Source: Rhizobium sp. TH2
Lineage (GTDB): Bacteria; Pseudomonadota; Alphaproteobacteria; Rhizobiales; Rhizobiaceae
DNA: 64,000 nucleotides
Reading direction: 5' to 3'
Assembly (NCBI RefSeq): GCF_024707525.1
Contig: NZ_CP062231.1
Span: forward strand, 2,232,001 to 2,296,000
The notes under the pieces were generated by a model. That model was not told the origin of the DNA. It saw only the letters and a list, made by a program, of their open reading frames with translations, and did no database searches. The position numbers were made by a program, and so were the translations under genes. The stretch's first letter is position 1; each line of letters opens with the position of its first letter. Shown here in pieces: positions 19,354 through 29,006 of this stretch.

Positions 19354-20171
19354 GTGAGATGGCAGATATCCTCAAGAAGATCGAAGAGTACAAGCGCCGC
19401 GAGATCGCGGCAGCGGAGGCAGCGCTGCCGCTCGCCGAGATCAAGTCGCGCGCCGGAGATGCCGGAAAGTCGCGCGGTTTTGCCGATGCGCTGAGGGCCA
19501 GGCAATCGAATGGGCTGTTCGGCCTGATCGCCGAGATCAAGAAGGCAAGCCCATCCAAGGGCCTGATCCGGCCGGACTTCGATCCCCCCGCCCTCGCCCG
19601 CGCCTATGAGGCTGGCGGCGCTGCGTGCCTGTCGGTGCTGACGGATGCGCCGAGCTTCCAGGGCGCCCCGGAATTCCTTAACGCCGCACGAGCCGCCTGC
19701 GCGCTCCCCGCGTTGCGCAAGGACTTCATGTTCGAGCCCTATCAGGTCTATGAAGCGCGCGCCTGGGGCGCGGATTGCATCCTGCTGATCATGGCGTCTC
19801 TGGCGGACGATGAAGCCGAACGGCTCGAGGATCTCTCGTTCGAACTCGGCATGGACGTGCTGCTCGAAGTCCACGACGAAGCGGAGATGGAGCGTGCGCT
19901 GCGGCTGAAATCTCAGTTGGTCGGCATCAACAACCGCAATCTCCGCACCTTCGAGGTCGATCTCGCGGTCTCCGAGCGGCTGGCGCCGATGGTGCCCGAT
20001 GGCAGGCTGCTGGTCGGCGAAAGCGGAATTTTTACGTATGACGACTGCCGGCGCCTCGCGGGGGCCGGCATCTCCACCTTCCTCGTCGGCGAAAGCCTGA
20101 TGCGGAAAACGGATGTCGCGCAAGCTACACTCGACCTTCTCAACGGAGCGGCATCCGCCGCAGCGGAATAG
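19350..20171 (+). CDS. trpC: Indole-3-glycerol phosphate synthase TrpC
   Basis: TrpC closes the indole ring from carboxyphenylaminodeoxyribulose-5-phosphate. The 273-residue TIM barrel has the conserved [10 protein letters not shown] active-site stretch, LRKDFM and GINNRNL. It is the monofunctional enzyme without a TrpF domain. The start is either the ATG overlapping the trpD stop or the ATG three codons on (MADILKK). Its stop lies two bases before moaC. Confidence 0.97.
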   Translation: MSEMADILKKIEEYKRREIAAAEAALPLAEIKSRAGDAGKSRGFADALRARQSNGLFGLIAEIKKASPSKGLIRPDFDPPALARAYEAGGAACLSVLTDAPSFQGAPEFLNAARAACALPALRKDFMFEPYQVYEARAWGADCILLIMASLADDEAERLEDLSFELGMDVLLEVHDEAEMERALRLKSQLVGINNRNLRTFEVDLAVSERLAPMVPDGRLLVGESGIFTYDDCRRLAGAGISTFLVGESLMRKTDVAQATLDLLNGAASAAAE

Positions 20172-20173
20172 CC

Positions 20174-20662
20174 ATGTCGAACCTCACCCACATCGATGCG
20201 GCGGGCGAGGCCCATATGGTCGATGTCGGCGGCAAGACCGAGACTGTCCGGGTCGCCGTTGCCGAAGGCGCGATCCGTATGCGGCCGGATACGCTCGAAC
20301 TGATCGTCTCCGGCAACGCAAAGAAGGGCGACGTCATCGGTACCGCCCGGATCGCCGGCATCATGGCCGCCAAGAAGACCTCCGACCTCATCCCACTCTG
20401 CCATCCACTGATGATCTCCAAGATTTCGGTAGACATCACGCCTGATACCGCCCTGCCCGGCCTCCGGGTACAGGCCACCGTAAAGATCGAAGGTAAGACG
20501 GGCGTCGAGATGGAGGCGCTGACGGCCGTGTCGGTCGCCTGCCTGACGCTCTACGATATGGCGAAGGCCGCGGACAAGGGCATGGAGATCATCGATATCC
20601 GCTTGAAAACCAAGTCCGGCGGCAAGTCCGGCGACTACATCAGAGAGCAACGGGCTGACTGA
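20174..20662 (+). CDS. moaC: Cyclic pyranopterin monophosphate synthase MoaC
   Basis: MoaC converts the MoaA product into cyclic pyranopterin monophosphate in molybdenum-cofactor synthesis. The 162-residue protein has the usual length and the [13 protein letters not shown] and [12 protein letters not shown] motifs, including the active-site Lys in [10 protein letters not shown]. Its stop shares one base with the moeA start, so it is probably translated with moeA. Confidence 0.97.
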   Translation: MSNLTHIDAAGEAHMVDVGGKTETVRVAVAEGAIRMRPDTLELIVSGNAKKGDVIGTARIAGIMAAKKTSDLIPLCHPLMISKISVDITPDTALPGLRVQATVKIEGKTGVEMEALTAVSVACLTLYDMAKAADKGMEIIDIRLKTKSGGKSGDYIREQRAD

Positions 20663-21882
20663 TGGCTCTCCTTTCCGTCGAAGACGCATTAGCCAGATTG
20701 ATCGGCGGCGCCGCAAGGATATCGCGAACCGAGACGATCGATCTTTTCGATGCCGACGGCCGTGTCCTGGCAGAGCCGGTGTCGGCCAGCCTCACCCAAC
20801 CACCCTTCGACAATTCCGCCATGGATGGCTACGCATTGCGGGCTGAGGATGTCACGTCGCTTGGCACGCGGCTCGACGTCATCGGAGAATCGGCCGCAGG
20901 CCGTCGCTTCGCCGGCACGGTCGGCAAAGACCAGGCCGTGCGGATCTTTACCGGTGCCCCGATGCCCGCGGGCGCCGACGCCGTTCTTCTGCAGGAAGAT
21001 GCCACACGGCTTGACGGAAACATCATCGAGACAAATTTCGTCGTGACCGAGGGACGGCATGTCAGGCCACGCGGCCAGGATTTCGTGGAAGGTGAAATCG
21101 TCCTCAATGCCGGCGAGATCATGGATGCTGGCCGGTTGACGGTCGCAGCGGCCATGAACCGTCCGCAGGTCACGGTCTATCGCAAGCCCTTGATCGCAGT
21201 CATCGCCACCGGCGATGAACTCGTTCCCGCAGGAACCGCGCCCGGGCCGGACCAGATCGTCGCCTCTAGCATCTACGGCGTTTCGGCCTTGGCGAAGGCC
21301 GCCGGCGCGGATGTACTCTATCTCGGAATCGTCAGCGACGACAAAAGCCAGATCGAACGTGCCGTCGCCAAGGCGCAAGACGCGCAAGCCGACATAATCG
21401 TCACGCTCGGCGGCGCCTCGGTCGGCGACCATGATCTCGTCCAGCCGGTTCTCAGATCCATCGGCATGGAGCTGGATTTCTGGAAGATCGCCATGAGGCC
21501 GGGAAAGCCGTTGATGGTCGGCTCGCTTGGCAATGCCCGCGTCCTCGGCCTGCCCGGAAATCCCGTATCGAGCATGGTCTGCTCGCTGCTGTTCCTGGAA
21601 CCTCTCGTCGCTCACATGGCCCATCTGCCGCCACCCGAACGCCGCGCCAGGGCTGTTGCGGCGATGGCACTCGCCGAGAACGACCATCGCCAGGATTATT
21701 TGCGGGCGCGGCTCGTACGCCGGCCGGATGGAATGCTGGAGGCGCATTCCTTCGGCAAGCAGGATTCGTCGCAGATGAAGATTTTCGCCGGGGCTGACTG
21801 CCTGATCGTGCGTGCGCCGAACGCCGAGGCCCTGCAGGCCGGCGCTGAATGTGATATCCTCACCTTACGTCAGCCGATGTGA
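20662..21882 (+). CDS. moeA: Molybdopterin molybdenumtransferase MoeA
   Basis: MoeA inserts molybdate into adenylated molybdopterin. The 406-residue protein has the expected domain series: the N-terminal PPFDNSAMDGYA motif, the MPxGADAV loop (about residue 100), the MoCF domain with ATGDELV and TLGGASVGDHD, and the C-terminal small domain. It is the last gene of the trpD-trpC-moaC-moeA run and faces the TetR gene tail to tail with a 27-base gap. Confidence 0.97.
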   Translation: MALLSVEDALARLIGGAARISRTETIDLFDADGRVLAEPVSASLTQPPFDNSAMDGYALRAEDVTSLGTRLDVIGESAAGRRFAGTVGKDQAVRIFTGAPMPAGADAVLLQEDATRLDGNIIETNFVVTEGRHVRPRGQDFVEGEIVLNAGEIMDAGRLTVAAAMNRPQVTVYRKPLIAVIATGDELVPAGTAPGPDQIVASSIYGVSALAKAAGADVLYLGIVSDDKSQIERAVAKAQDAQADIIVTLGGASVGDHDLVQPVLRSIGMELDFWKIAMRPGKPLMVGSLGNARVLGLPGNPVSSMVCSLLFLEPLVAHMAHLPPPERRARAVAAMALAENDHRQDYLRARLVRRPDGMLEAHSFGKQDSSQMKIFAGADCLIVRAPNAEALQAGAECDILTLRQPM

Positions 21883-21909
21883 ACAACAGCGCTTAGGCCA
21901 TTGAATAGA

Positions 21910-22584
21910 TTATATTGCCGGCGCCTTCAGACCGGCGGCGACGAAGTGAATGATTCGGTCGATACCCGCGTCGAGGTCGGTCATGTCGAACTTGCCGCCA
22001 GCCAGGATGCCGATATTGTCGGTATAAGTCGCCGCGTGCTGGAAGACGCCGAAGACGCAGTGCAGGCGCCAGTAGAACGCGTTGTCGTCGAGATGCCCGC
22101 ATGTCCCGCGCAACAGCGTGACGAAGCGTGCCGTGCATTCACTGAATATCTCGGCCATGATGGTCTTCACCTCAGGCGAGGGATCCGTGAGGATGCGTGC
22201 GTAGATCCGGCAGAAATGCGCCCTTTTGGGGGGATCCTCCCGGTTGCTGAGGAAAGCCGGCTCGAAATAGGCCCGCAGGATTTCCTCGACCGTCGGCGCG
22301 CGGCCGACAAATTCGTCGTAGCGGCGCATGCGCTCGGCGATGACGGGTTCCATCCGGCGGCTGCATGCAGCGCGGAACAGGCTTTCCTTGCTGCCCCAGT
22401 AATAATGAAGCGCCCCGAGATTGGCTTCGGCCTCTTCGGCGATAGCCCGGATTTTCGCGCCCGCATAACCGTTTTCGGCAAATTGACGCTCAGCCGCGTC
22501 GAGGAAATCGTTTTCCGTCGTATCGGACGATCCCGTTTGCGTCTTCTTCTTCCGCGCGATTCCTTCGTTGGTCTTCTGATTCAT
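21910..22584 (-). CDS. TetR/AcrR-family transcriptional regulator
   Basis: This 224-residue protein has a Lys/Arg-rich N-terminus and a classical TetR helix-turn-helix (about residues 28-70: FLDAAERQFAENGYAGAKIRAIA through NLGALHYYWGSKESLF). A helical ligand domain with two Cys residues follows. The target and ligand are unknown. No transporter or enzyme lies next to it as a clear target. It lies between moeA and comEC, where related genomes, as I recall them, carry lexA. Confidence 0.85.
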   Translation of the reverse strand: MNQKTNEGIARKKKTQTGSSDTTENDFLDAAERQFAENGYAGAKIRAIAEEAEANLGALHYYWGSKESLFRAACSRRMEPVIAERMRRYDEFVGRAPTVEEILRAYFEPAFLSNREDPPKRAHFCRIYARILTDPSPEVKTIMAEIFSECTARFVTLLRGTCGHLDDNAFYWRLHCVFGVFQHAATYTDNIGILAGGKFDMTDLDAGIDRIIHFVAAGLKAPAI

Positions 22585-22608
22585 CGCCGTTACTTTCGCG
22601 ACGGTCCC

Positions 22609-25014
22609 CTAGTAGACGTATTGCCCACTCCGCCAATCGTACACGCGATGACTATACCACGATCGATCGCCAATACCAAAGGCGGAAATCACTCTGATTT
22701 TACGTGAATTTGCCGGATCAAACCAGATTTCGACCGATCCGGTCCGGCGCAGGCTTGTGCCGCTGAATATTTTCGCGCCAGAGCGGCATTCCGTCCATTT
22801 CAGACGGGCGCCGGTGATGACGATGTCGGCCATGTCGCAGGCAGAACCGACCAAACCGCTGATGTCCGTCTGGAGAATCACCGCACCACTTTTCACGCGG
22901 GCGATGCACCAGAGCCCATTGCGGCAGGTGAAGCGGTCTGAACTCGCCTTGACGAGATCGGCCTTCATCAGCTTTCGGGCAGACGCAAGTTGCTCGGGAT
23001 CGAGGCGCCAGCGTTCCTTTCTTGCCAGGTCACCGGGCACCGCCTTCATCACGGGCTGCATGTGCTGATCGACAGGCAATGCGCGTTGCCATTGTTCCAA
23101 GATGAAGGCGGTTGGCCTTGTGCGGGTCGTGGCAATGCCTTTGTCACTCAGCAGTCCGGCAAGCGTGCCATCCTCATAGATGACAAGATCGGGTTTCGGC
23201 CGAGCGGGCAGAGCCAGATAGAGCAGCATCAACGTGATCGCAAGGCCGGCGCCGGCATAGCGAAGTTTCGATCGCATGATGGCCAGTATCAGGAAGGCAA
23301 TCGTCAATCCGACGAACAGCCAGCCCGGAATTCGCCCGACGATGGCATCGCCCTCGAACGACGCGATCCATTTGGCGATGGCGATGACCAGATCGAGCCC
23401 GAGGCCCATGATCTGCAGCGGCAGCCAGTCCAGGCCGAGCGGCATGAGTATCAGCGCAAGCAGACCCGCAGGCATCACGATGAAGGAAATGATCGGCATG
23501 GCGAGGAGATTGGCTGGAAGCCCCCAGGTGGCGATCCGGTGAAAGTGCTCGATGGAAAACAGCGCCGTCGAGAAGCCGCCGATCAGCGAGGTCATGAAAA
23601 CACCGGACATGAATACCCAGACCGGCAGGGCTGGTTTCATGAAAGGTATGCCGGCAAATGGCAGATCACGCGCCTGGCGGCGTTGCCAGAGGCTATAGCC
23701 GGCCACCAGCGCAAGGGTCGCGGCATAGGACATCTGGAAGCCTGGTCCCATCACCGCCGATGGCGAGAGGACAAGGATCACGATCGCCGAGAGCGCCACA
23801 TTCCTCAGGCTGATCGACGGCCGGCCGAAGAACACCGCCGTCAACATGATCGCCATCATGATGTAGGCGCGTTCCGCCGATACCGCGAAACCGGATATAA
23901 GATAGTAGCCCGTCACCGTCAGAAGCGCGCCGGCGGCGGCAATCTTCTTGACCGGATATCGGTGGGTGACTTCCTGGTTGAGACTCAGCAAAGCGCGAAT
24001 GCCGACGAAGAAAATACCTGCGGCGAGCGCCATGTTGAGGCCGGAAATCGCGATGATATGCGTCAGCCCCGCGAGCCTGAGCGCCTCGGCGGTTTGCCTG
24101 CTCATCGCCCGGCGGTCGTCGGTGACCATCGAAGCGGCGAATGCGCCCGTGTCGCCGGGTAGAACGGAGCGGATATGTTCGCTGATCCGGCCGCGCAATG
24201 CATTCAGCCTGCCGGTTACAGATTCGGCAACGTCTGTATCGCCGTCCCACATCCCAAGTGTCAGCGGGCGGCCGTAGAAGAAGCCGATCGCACCCGTTCC
24301 CTCGAAATGGGCGCTGAAGGCAAAATCGTTGAGCCCGACAAGCGCGGGACCGGAGGGTGGCGACAAACGCGCCCTGCCCTCGATGATCTCGGCGAGCGCA
24401 AACGGCTCACCCTTGCCCAACGCTGTGAGCTTGACGATGTCGGGCGCCCGCTCCAATACCGGATTTTCCGTCGCAGCGACCTGGATCGTGTATCGCCAGC
24501 GCCCATTGGCGTCCGCCTCGCGTTCGGTGACCATCCCGGTCACCGTGGTGGTCACCGAACTGTCGAGAATGATAGTGCCGGCTCGTTGCGTCTCCCACGC
24601 CGCCAGCAGGGCTCCCGTGGCGATCAATACCAGTACCGCAATCGGCGCGCGCAGCTTCAGCCGCGACGGACCAGCGATCAGCCAGGCTGCCGAAAGCATC
24701 CCTACCAAGACAATCAGATATGTCTGGGACGGTGTCGTGGGGGATGCAAACCAGGCGCCCGCGCCGGCGCCAAGAAATACCGGCGCCCAATAGAAGAGGT
24801 GGCCGAAGGCTCCTTCCTCTTCCATAGCGGCATGAACCGCGAGCCGCCACTTTGCGATAAGCCCGTGAAATGCTCGCCAATTTCCCGCTCGTGGCGCCGG
24901 ATGGATCCCATCATCCCGCTCGCGCCCGATTGCTGCCGGCAGCAGGTCGAAATCGATCGGCCGCGGTGCCGATGTCCGCATGCCTGTCTTATCGATGTCA
25001 CGCGCGCCCGACAT
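22609..25014 (-). CDS. comEC: ComEC/Rec2-type DNA uptake channel protein
   Basis: This is a large polytopic membrane protein of about 801 residues. It has a DUF4131 N-terminal region with several hydrophobic segments, a central Competence domain (ITHIIAISGLNMALAAG and following helices) and a soluble C-terminal part corresponding to the metallo-beta-lactamase-like region. That last part looks shortened: I do not see a full HxHxDH motif, so it may be degenerate, as in many alphaproteobacteria. The start is uncertain; I chose the ATG at 25014 (MSGARDIDKT), with a further ATG 11 codons on. Confidence 0.88.
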   Translation of the reverse strand: MSGARDIDKTGMRTSAPRPIDFDLLPAAIGRERDDGIHPAPRAGNWRAFHGLIAKWRLAVHAAMEEEGAFGHLFYWAPVFLGAGAGAWFASPTTPSQTYLIVLVGMLSAAWLIAGPSRLKLRAPIAVLVLIATGALLAAWETQRAGTIILDSSVTTTVTGMVTEREADANGRWRYTIQVAATENPVLERAPDIVKLTALGKGEPFALAEIIEGRARLSPPSGPALVGLNDFAFSAHFEGTGAIGFFYGRPLTLGMWDGDTDVAESVTGRLNALRGRISEHIRSVLPGDTGAFAASMVTDDRRAMSRQTAEALRLAGLTHIIAISGLNMALAAGIFFVGIRALLSLNQEVTHRYPVKKIAAAGALLTVTGYYLISGFAVSAERAYIMMAIMLTAVFFGRPSISLRNVALSAIVILVLSPSAVMGPGFQMSYAATLALVAGYSLWQRRQARDLPFAGIPFMKPALPVWVFMSGVFMTSLIGGFSTALFSIEHFHRIATWGLPANLLAMPIISFIVMPAGLLALILMPLGLDWLPLQIMGLGLDLVIAIAKWIASFEGDAIVGRIPGWLFVGLTIAFLILAIMRSKLRYAGAGLAITLMLLYLALPARPKPDLVIYEDGTLAGLLSDKGIATTRTRPTAFILEQWQRALPVDQHMQPVMKAVPGDLARKERWRLDPEQLASARKLMKADLVKASSDRFTCRNGLWCIARVKSGAVILQTDISGLVGSACDMADIVITGARLKWTECRSGAKIFSGTSLRRTGSVEIWFDPANSRKIRVISAFGIGDRSWYSHRVYDWRSGQYVY

Positions 25015-25095
25015 AACACAACCCCGCGCCGCAGGCAGGATAGTGCAACCTCTGGAGATAAATGGCAACCGCTGCCAGCCGCGGGATGCTAAAGT

Positions 25096-25420
25096 GTGTC
25101 GCGGCTATTTGGAGCCATTCTGCCGGAGCAGGTTTTCGTCAGGACCAAGGCGGCGGGCGAGCGTCGTACCCTTAGGTACGGCCGAGACCCGACGCCGCAG
25201 GGCATGGCGGAAAGATGCCCGGCCCACCGGGCGCGCTTCGCGACGCCCGGCGATTCTGATGTCTTGCAGATTTGCTTCAGGAAATCTGCGGGAGGTTGGC
25301 TGAAACGGGCCGCCTGATCGACCGGCCGGCTTGGCCGTAGATCTGGCTACGACGCGCGCCGGCCGATCGACCATCCGACTCCGCTTGAGCCAACAGAATG
25401 GCTCCAAATAGCTGCGACAC
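25096..25420. repeat. Palindromic intergenic element, family 1, copy 2
   Basis: This 325 bp copy has 27 bp terminal arms (25096-25122 and 25394-25420), complementary except for one G-T type mismatch. Its core closely matches copy 1 at 5686-6020, including the CGTACC/GGTACG, CCGGGCG/CGCCCGG and GCAGATTT/AAATCTGC hairpins. The outer arms, however, are a different sequence from those of copies 1 and 3. It lies between the 5' ends of comEC and gltA. A short open frame across it is an accident of the repeat. Confidence 0.9.
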
Positions 25421-25646
25421 GCTTTGGTCCAGCCTGGCGCCATTTTCGGGCAATAGAGCTTCAATCGATTAAATTCTTAAGCCACAAGATTCCCTTTGAT
25501 TTCCGGGTTTTGCAGTGCCAAAACCTGATATGGCGATGCAGCAATAATCATTGGCAGTGCTTGGCATAACCGCCTACATACTATAGCAAAAAATCGCAAA
25601 AACGGACGATGTCCCCCACCGTCCTCGACCCAGACCGGAGGCATTC
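25421..25646 (+). promoter_or_regulatory. gltA upstream region
   Basis: This 226-base AT-richer stretch separates the repeat from gltA and should hold the gltA promoter. The best candidate boxes are TTGGCA (25561-25566) and TATAGC (25582-25587), but their spacing of 15 is short, so this is weak. A CGGAGG-like ribosome site precedes the ATG at 25647. No operator is evident. Confidence 0.35.
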
Positions 25647-26939
25647 ATGGCTGACAAAAAAGCGGTTCTTACACTCAATGACAAGACGGTCGAACTTCCG
25701 GTCCGATCGGGCTCCATCGGTCCTGATGTTGTCGATATTGGGCCGCTCTACAAGAACACCCACGCCTTTACTTACGATCCGGGCTTTACGTCGACCGCGT
25801 CCTGCGAGTCCAAGATCACCTATATCGATGGCGACGAGGGCATGCTGCTCCACCGCGGCTACCCGATAGACCAGCTCGCCGAGCATGGCGACTTCCTCGA
25901 AGTCTGCTATTTGCTTCTTTACGGCGAACTGCCGACCGCGACGCAGAAGGCGGATTTCGACTATCGCGTCACGCATCACACCATGGTGCACGAACAGATG
26001 AGCCGCTTCTTCACCGGCTTCCGTCGCGACGCCCATCCGATGGCCGTCATGTGCGGCTGCGTCGGCGCGTTGTCGGCCTTCTATCACGACTCGACGGATA
26101 TCACCGACCCGCATCAGCGCATGGTGGCGAGCCTGCGCATGGTCGCCAAGATGCCGACGATTGCGGCGATGGCCTACAAGTACCACATTGGTCAGCCCTT
26201 CGTTTATCCGAAGAACGACCTCGATTACGCGTCGAACTTCCTGCGCATGTGCTTTGCCGTTCCTTGCGAGGAATATGTGGTCAATCCGGTCCTGGCGCGC
26301 GCCATGGACCGCATCTTCATCCTGCATGCCGACCACGAGCAGAACGCCTCGACCTCGACCGTGCGGCTCGCCGGCTCTTCGGGCGCTAATCCGTTCGCCT
26401 GTATCGCTGCCGGCATCGCCTGCCTCTGGGGTCCCGCCCATGGCGGCGCCAATGAGGCGGCGCTCAACATGCTGCGCGAAATCGGTACCGCCGACCGCAT
26501 TCCGGAATATATCGCCAAGGCCAAGGACAAGAACGATCCGTTCCGCCTGATGGGCTTCGGCCACCGCGTCTACAAGAACTACGATCCCCGCGCCAAGATC
26601 ATGCAGAAGACCACGCATGAAGTACTCGGAGAACTCGGCGTGAAGGACGATCCGTTGCTCGAAGTGGCCATGGAGCTCGAACGCATCGCGCTTTCGGACG
26701 AATATTTCATCGAGAAGAAGCTCTATCCGAACATCGACTTCTATTCCGGCATCACGCTGTCGGCGATGGGCTTCCCGACCGAAATGTTCACCGTGCTCTT
26801 CGCGCTCGCCCGTACCGTCGGCTGGATCGCGCAGTGGAACGAGATGATCGAAGACCCGGACCAGCGCATCGGCCGTCCACGCCAGCTCTATATCGGCGAG
26901 CCGCCGCGCGACTACGTGCCGGTGTCCAAGCGCGGCTGA
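25647..26939 (+). CDS. gltA: Citrate synthase (type II, hexameric form)
   Basis: GltA condenses acetyl-CoA and oxaloacetate to start the TCA cycle. The 430-residue protein has the catalytic region [11 protein letters not shown], the [14 protein letters not shown] active-site segment and the C-terminal [16 protein letters not shown] typical of alphaproteobacterial enzymes. It ends just before a strong terminator and faces lpxB tail to tail. Confidence 0.98.
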   Translation: MADKKAVLTLNDKTVELPVRSGSIGPDVVDIGPLYKNTHAFTYDPGFTSTASCESKITYIDGDEGMLLHRGYPIDQLAEHGDFLEVCYLLLYGELPTATQKADFDYRVTHHTMVHEQMSRFFTGFRRDAHPMAVMCGCVGALSAFYHDSTDITDPHQRMVASLRMVAKMPTIAAMAYKYHIGQPFVYPKNDLDYASNFLRMCFAVPCEEYVVNPVLARAMDRIFILHADHEQNASTSTVRLAGSSGANPFACIAAGIACLWGPAHGGANEAALNMLREIGTADRIPEYIAKAKDKNDPFRLMGFGHRVYKNYDPRAKIMQKTTHEVLGELGVKDDPLLEVAMELERIALSDEYFIEKKLYPNIDFYSGITLSAMGFPTEMFTVLFALARTVGWIAQWNEMIEDPDQRIGRPRQLYIGEPPRDYVPVSKRG

Positions 26940-26965
26940 GCCGCCAACCAGATTTGCGTCGATCG

Positions 26966-26991
26966 AGCCCGGCTACCGCGCCGGGCTTTTT
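26966..26991 (+). terminator. Rho-independent terminator of gltA, overlapping the lpxB stop
   Basis: The 8 bp stem AGCCCGGC (26966-26973) / GCCGGGCT (26980-26987) has a 6-base loop and runs into TTTT on the plus strand, 27 bases after the gltA stop. Its left arm and loop contain the lpxB stop codon (26973-26975) read on the other strand. Confidence 0.85.
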
Positions 26992-28136
26992 CGTTGCGCC
27001 AGATTGAGCACGATTTCGGCGGCATGTTCGCTGGCCGGCTTCTCGGTCGCCAGATTCTCGAAGACTGTCTGGCAACCCGCCAGCACGGCGGCACGTTGAG
27101 GCGTATCCCTCGAGAGCCGCTCCAGCCAGCGGCCGAGCATTTGCGGCCGCAGGAACTGGTCATAGAATTCGGGGAACACGGGATAGTCCGCGATCAGGTT
27201 CGGCAGCGCGCCGGACCATGTCTTGATACGGCTCATGATCATGCGGATGAAGATGTCCGTCTTATACGTCGCAATCGCGGGAATGCCGGTCAGGGCGAGT
27301 TCGAACAACACCGTACCAGCGGCAGCGAGAGCGGCATCGGCCTGGCGAAAAGCTTCCCATTTGCCTGTTTCCCCGACGACGATCTCCGGCTTGACCGGCC
27401 AATCCGCGGTCATTTCGCGAACGCGCGTCTCCTGGTGCGGCACAGTCGGCATGATGAAGCGATATTGGCCGCGCGACGACAGGAATTCCGCTGTCTCCCG
27501 GAAAATGGGCAAAAGCCGGCTGATCTCCGTGACGCGCGATCCGGGAAGCAGAAGGATCGTTCTCGCTGATCCGGCAGGGACAATTCTTGAAGCATTGTGC
27601 GAACGCGCTTCGAGCACGTCAGGCAGCGTTCTCAGCCGATGGCCGACATAGGTCGTGGGAGGACCGCCCAGCCGCTCCATCACCTCGGGCTCAAATGGCA
27701 ATATCGCCAGGACATGATCGACATAGGCGACCATGCGCTTGGCGCGATACGGCTTCCACGCCCAGACCGTGGGGCAGACATATTGGATCACCGGAAGCCC
27801 TGGAATCTGCTTGCACACCTTCTTTGCCACCCGATGGGTAAAGCCCGGACTATCGATGATAACCAGTGCATCCGGCCGCGCTGCGGCGACGGCCGATACA
27901 GTCTGGTTTATGCGTTTGATGAGAGTCGGAAGCCGCGTCAGCACGGCAGAAATGCCCATAATGGCCGTGTCGCTGAAGTCGAAGAGCGAGACCAGACCCT
28001 CTGCGGCAAGCGCTGGTCCGCCAACGCCCATGAATTCAACGTCTCCGCCGGTCAGCCGCTTGATTTCCGCGACCATGCCGGCACCCAGGAGATCGCCGGA
28101 ACTCTCGCCCGCAATGACCGCGATCTTCAGCGTCAT
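26973..28136 (-). CDS. lpxB: Lipid-A-disaccharide synthase LpxB
   Basis: LpxB joins UDP-2,3-diacylglucosamine and lipid X into the lipid A disaccharide at the inner membrane. The 387-residue GT-B type protein shows the N-terminal AGESSGDLLGAGM motif, VCPTVWAWKPYRAKRM and VGHRL. It is the last gene of the leftward envelope cluster. Its ATG overlaps the lpxI stop as ATGA. Confidence 0.97.
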   Translation of the reverse strand: MTLKIAVIAGESSGDLLGAGMVAEIKRLTGGDVEFMGVGGPALAAEGLVSLFDFSDTAIMGISAVLTRLPTLIKRINQTVSAVAAARPDALVIIDSPGFTHRVAKKVCKQIPGLPVIQYVCPTVWAWKPYRAKRMVAYVDHVLAILPFEPEVMERLGGPPTTYVGHRLRTLPDVLEARSHNASRIVPAGSARTILLLPGSRVTEISRLLPIFRETAEFLSSRGQYRFIMPTVPHQETRVREMTADWPVKPEIVVGETGKWEAFRQADAALAAAGTVLFELALTGIPAIATYKTDIFIRMIMSRIKTWSGALPNLIADYPVFPEFYDQFLRPQMLGRWLERLSRDTPQRAAVLAGCQTVFENLATEKPASEHAAEIVLNLAQRKSPAR

Positions 28137-29005
28137 CGCGCCGTTCCATAGGCATCGGGATCGATACCCGCCACGAACATCCCATGACCGTCGGCGAAGT
28201 CGATGACGTCTTGACGATCGAGCAGCAGAGACCGGCCCGCTTCCAGGGCTATGCCTGACAGGCCCGCCTCATGGGCATTGCGGATTGTCGATAGGCCCGC
28301 CGAGGGAAGGTCGACGCGGAGATCCTGGCTCGGTTTGCAAAGCTTGACGAGCACGCCTGGACGCGTCGCCGAAATCCGCTCCCGTGTCCTGAGTTCGTTG
28401 ATGCGACCAATCATGGAATCCGTGCCTTCAGGTCCCTCGAGTGCCACCACACGCCCGCCAACCGCGATCACACCCTGCCCTATGTCGAGTTCTCCGAGCA
28501 GTCGCGCAGCTTCGATCGATATCCTTATATCGGCTTCCGCCTGCCGATCGGGCGCATGCTGCCCGAGCGGACCTAATTCCGCGACCAGTCCCGGTGCGAT
28601 ATCCTGGGCACCGATCACCCGGCGTCCGTCGCCTTCGAGAAGGCCGATCGCCGTGGTCAGCACCAGATTGTCGCCACCATGCATCAGCGTGCTCACGAGC
28701 TTTGGAAGGCGCCAGATCGTGCCGAGGTTCAGCCGGATTTCGTTCCATGCGGGCCGCACCCGCACGCCACCGGATAGGACGATCCGGCCGACCTGCTTTT
28801 CGGCCGAAATCCGCTTGAGGCCCGCAATGTCTCCGATGCCAAGATCGGTATGGTCGAAAGCCGACCAGTCGGCCGTCGATTCGCCCTTGATCGCAAAGAT
28901 ATACGGCTCGTCGTCGCGGCTGCGCGCCGCCTCGGCGACATAGAGCGGCAGCCTGCCGCTGCCCGCGACGATCGCCAACCGGCCCTGGTTGTCCCGCCGC
29001 GTCAC
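28133..29005 (-). CDS. lpxI: UDP-2,3-diacylglucosamine pyrophosphatase LpxI (DUF1009)
   Basis: LpxI cleaves UDP-2,3-diacylglucosamine to lipid X; alphaproteobacteria use it instead of LpxH. The 290-residue protein begins with the family pattern GRLAIVAGSGRLP and contains TAIGLLEGDGRRVIGAQDI and a C-terminal AGRSLLLDR...D stretch. The open frame extends 39 codons into lpxA, but the GTG at 29005, one base past the lpxA stop, gives the family N-terminus and tight coupling. Confidence 0.93.
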   Translation of the reverse strand: MTRRDNQGRLAIVAGSGRLPLYVAEAARSRDDEPYIFAIKGESTADWSAFDHTDLGIGDIAGLKRISAEKQVGRIVLSGGVRVRPAWNEIRLNLGTIWRLPKLVSTLMHGGDNLVLTTAIGLLEGDGRRVIGAQDIAPGLVAELGPLGQHAPDRQAEADIRISIEAARLLGELDIGQGVIAVGGRVVALEGPEGTDSMIGRINELRTRERISATRPGVLVKLCKPSQDLRVDLPSAGLSTIRNAHEAGLSGIALEAGRSLLLDRQDVIDFADGHGMFVAGIDPDAYGTAR

Positions 29006-29006
29006 C

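Noticed and set aside
23000..23300. Frameshift in the C-terminal part of comEC
   Set aside because: The shortened metallo-beta-lactamase-like end first suggested a broken gene, but the frame is continuous to a normal stop and short C-terminal forms occur in alphaproteobacteria.
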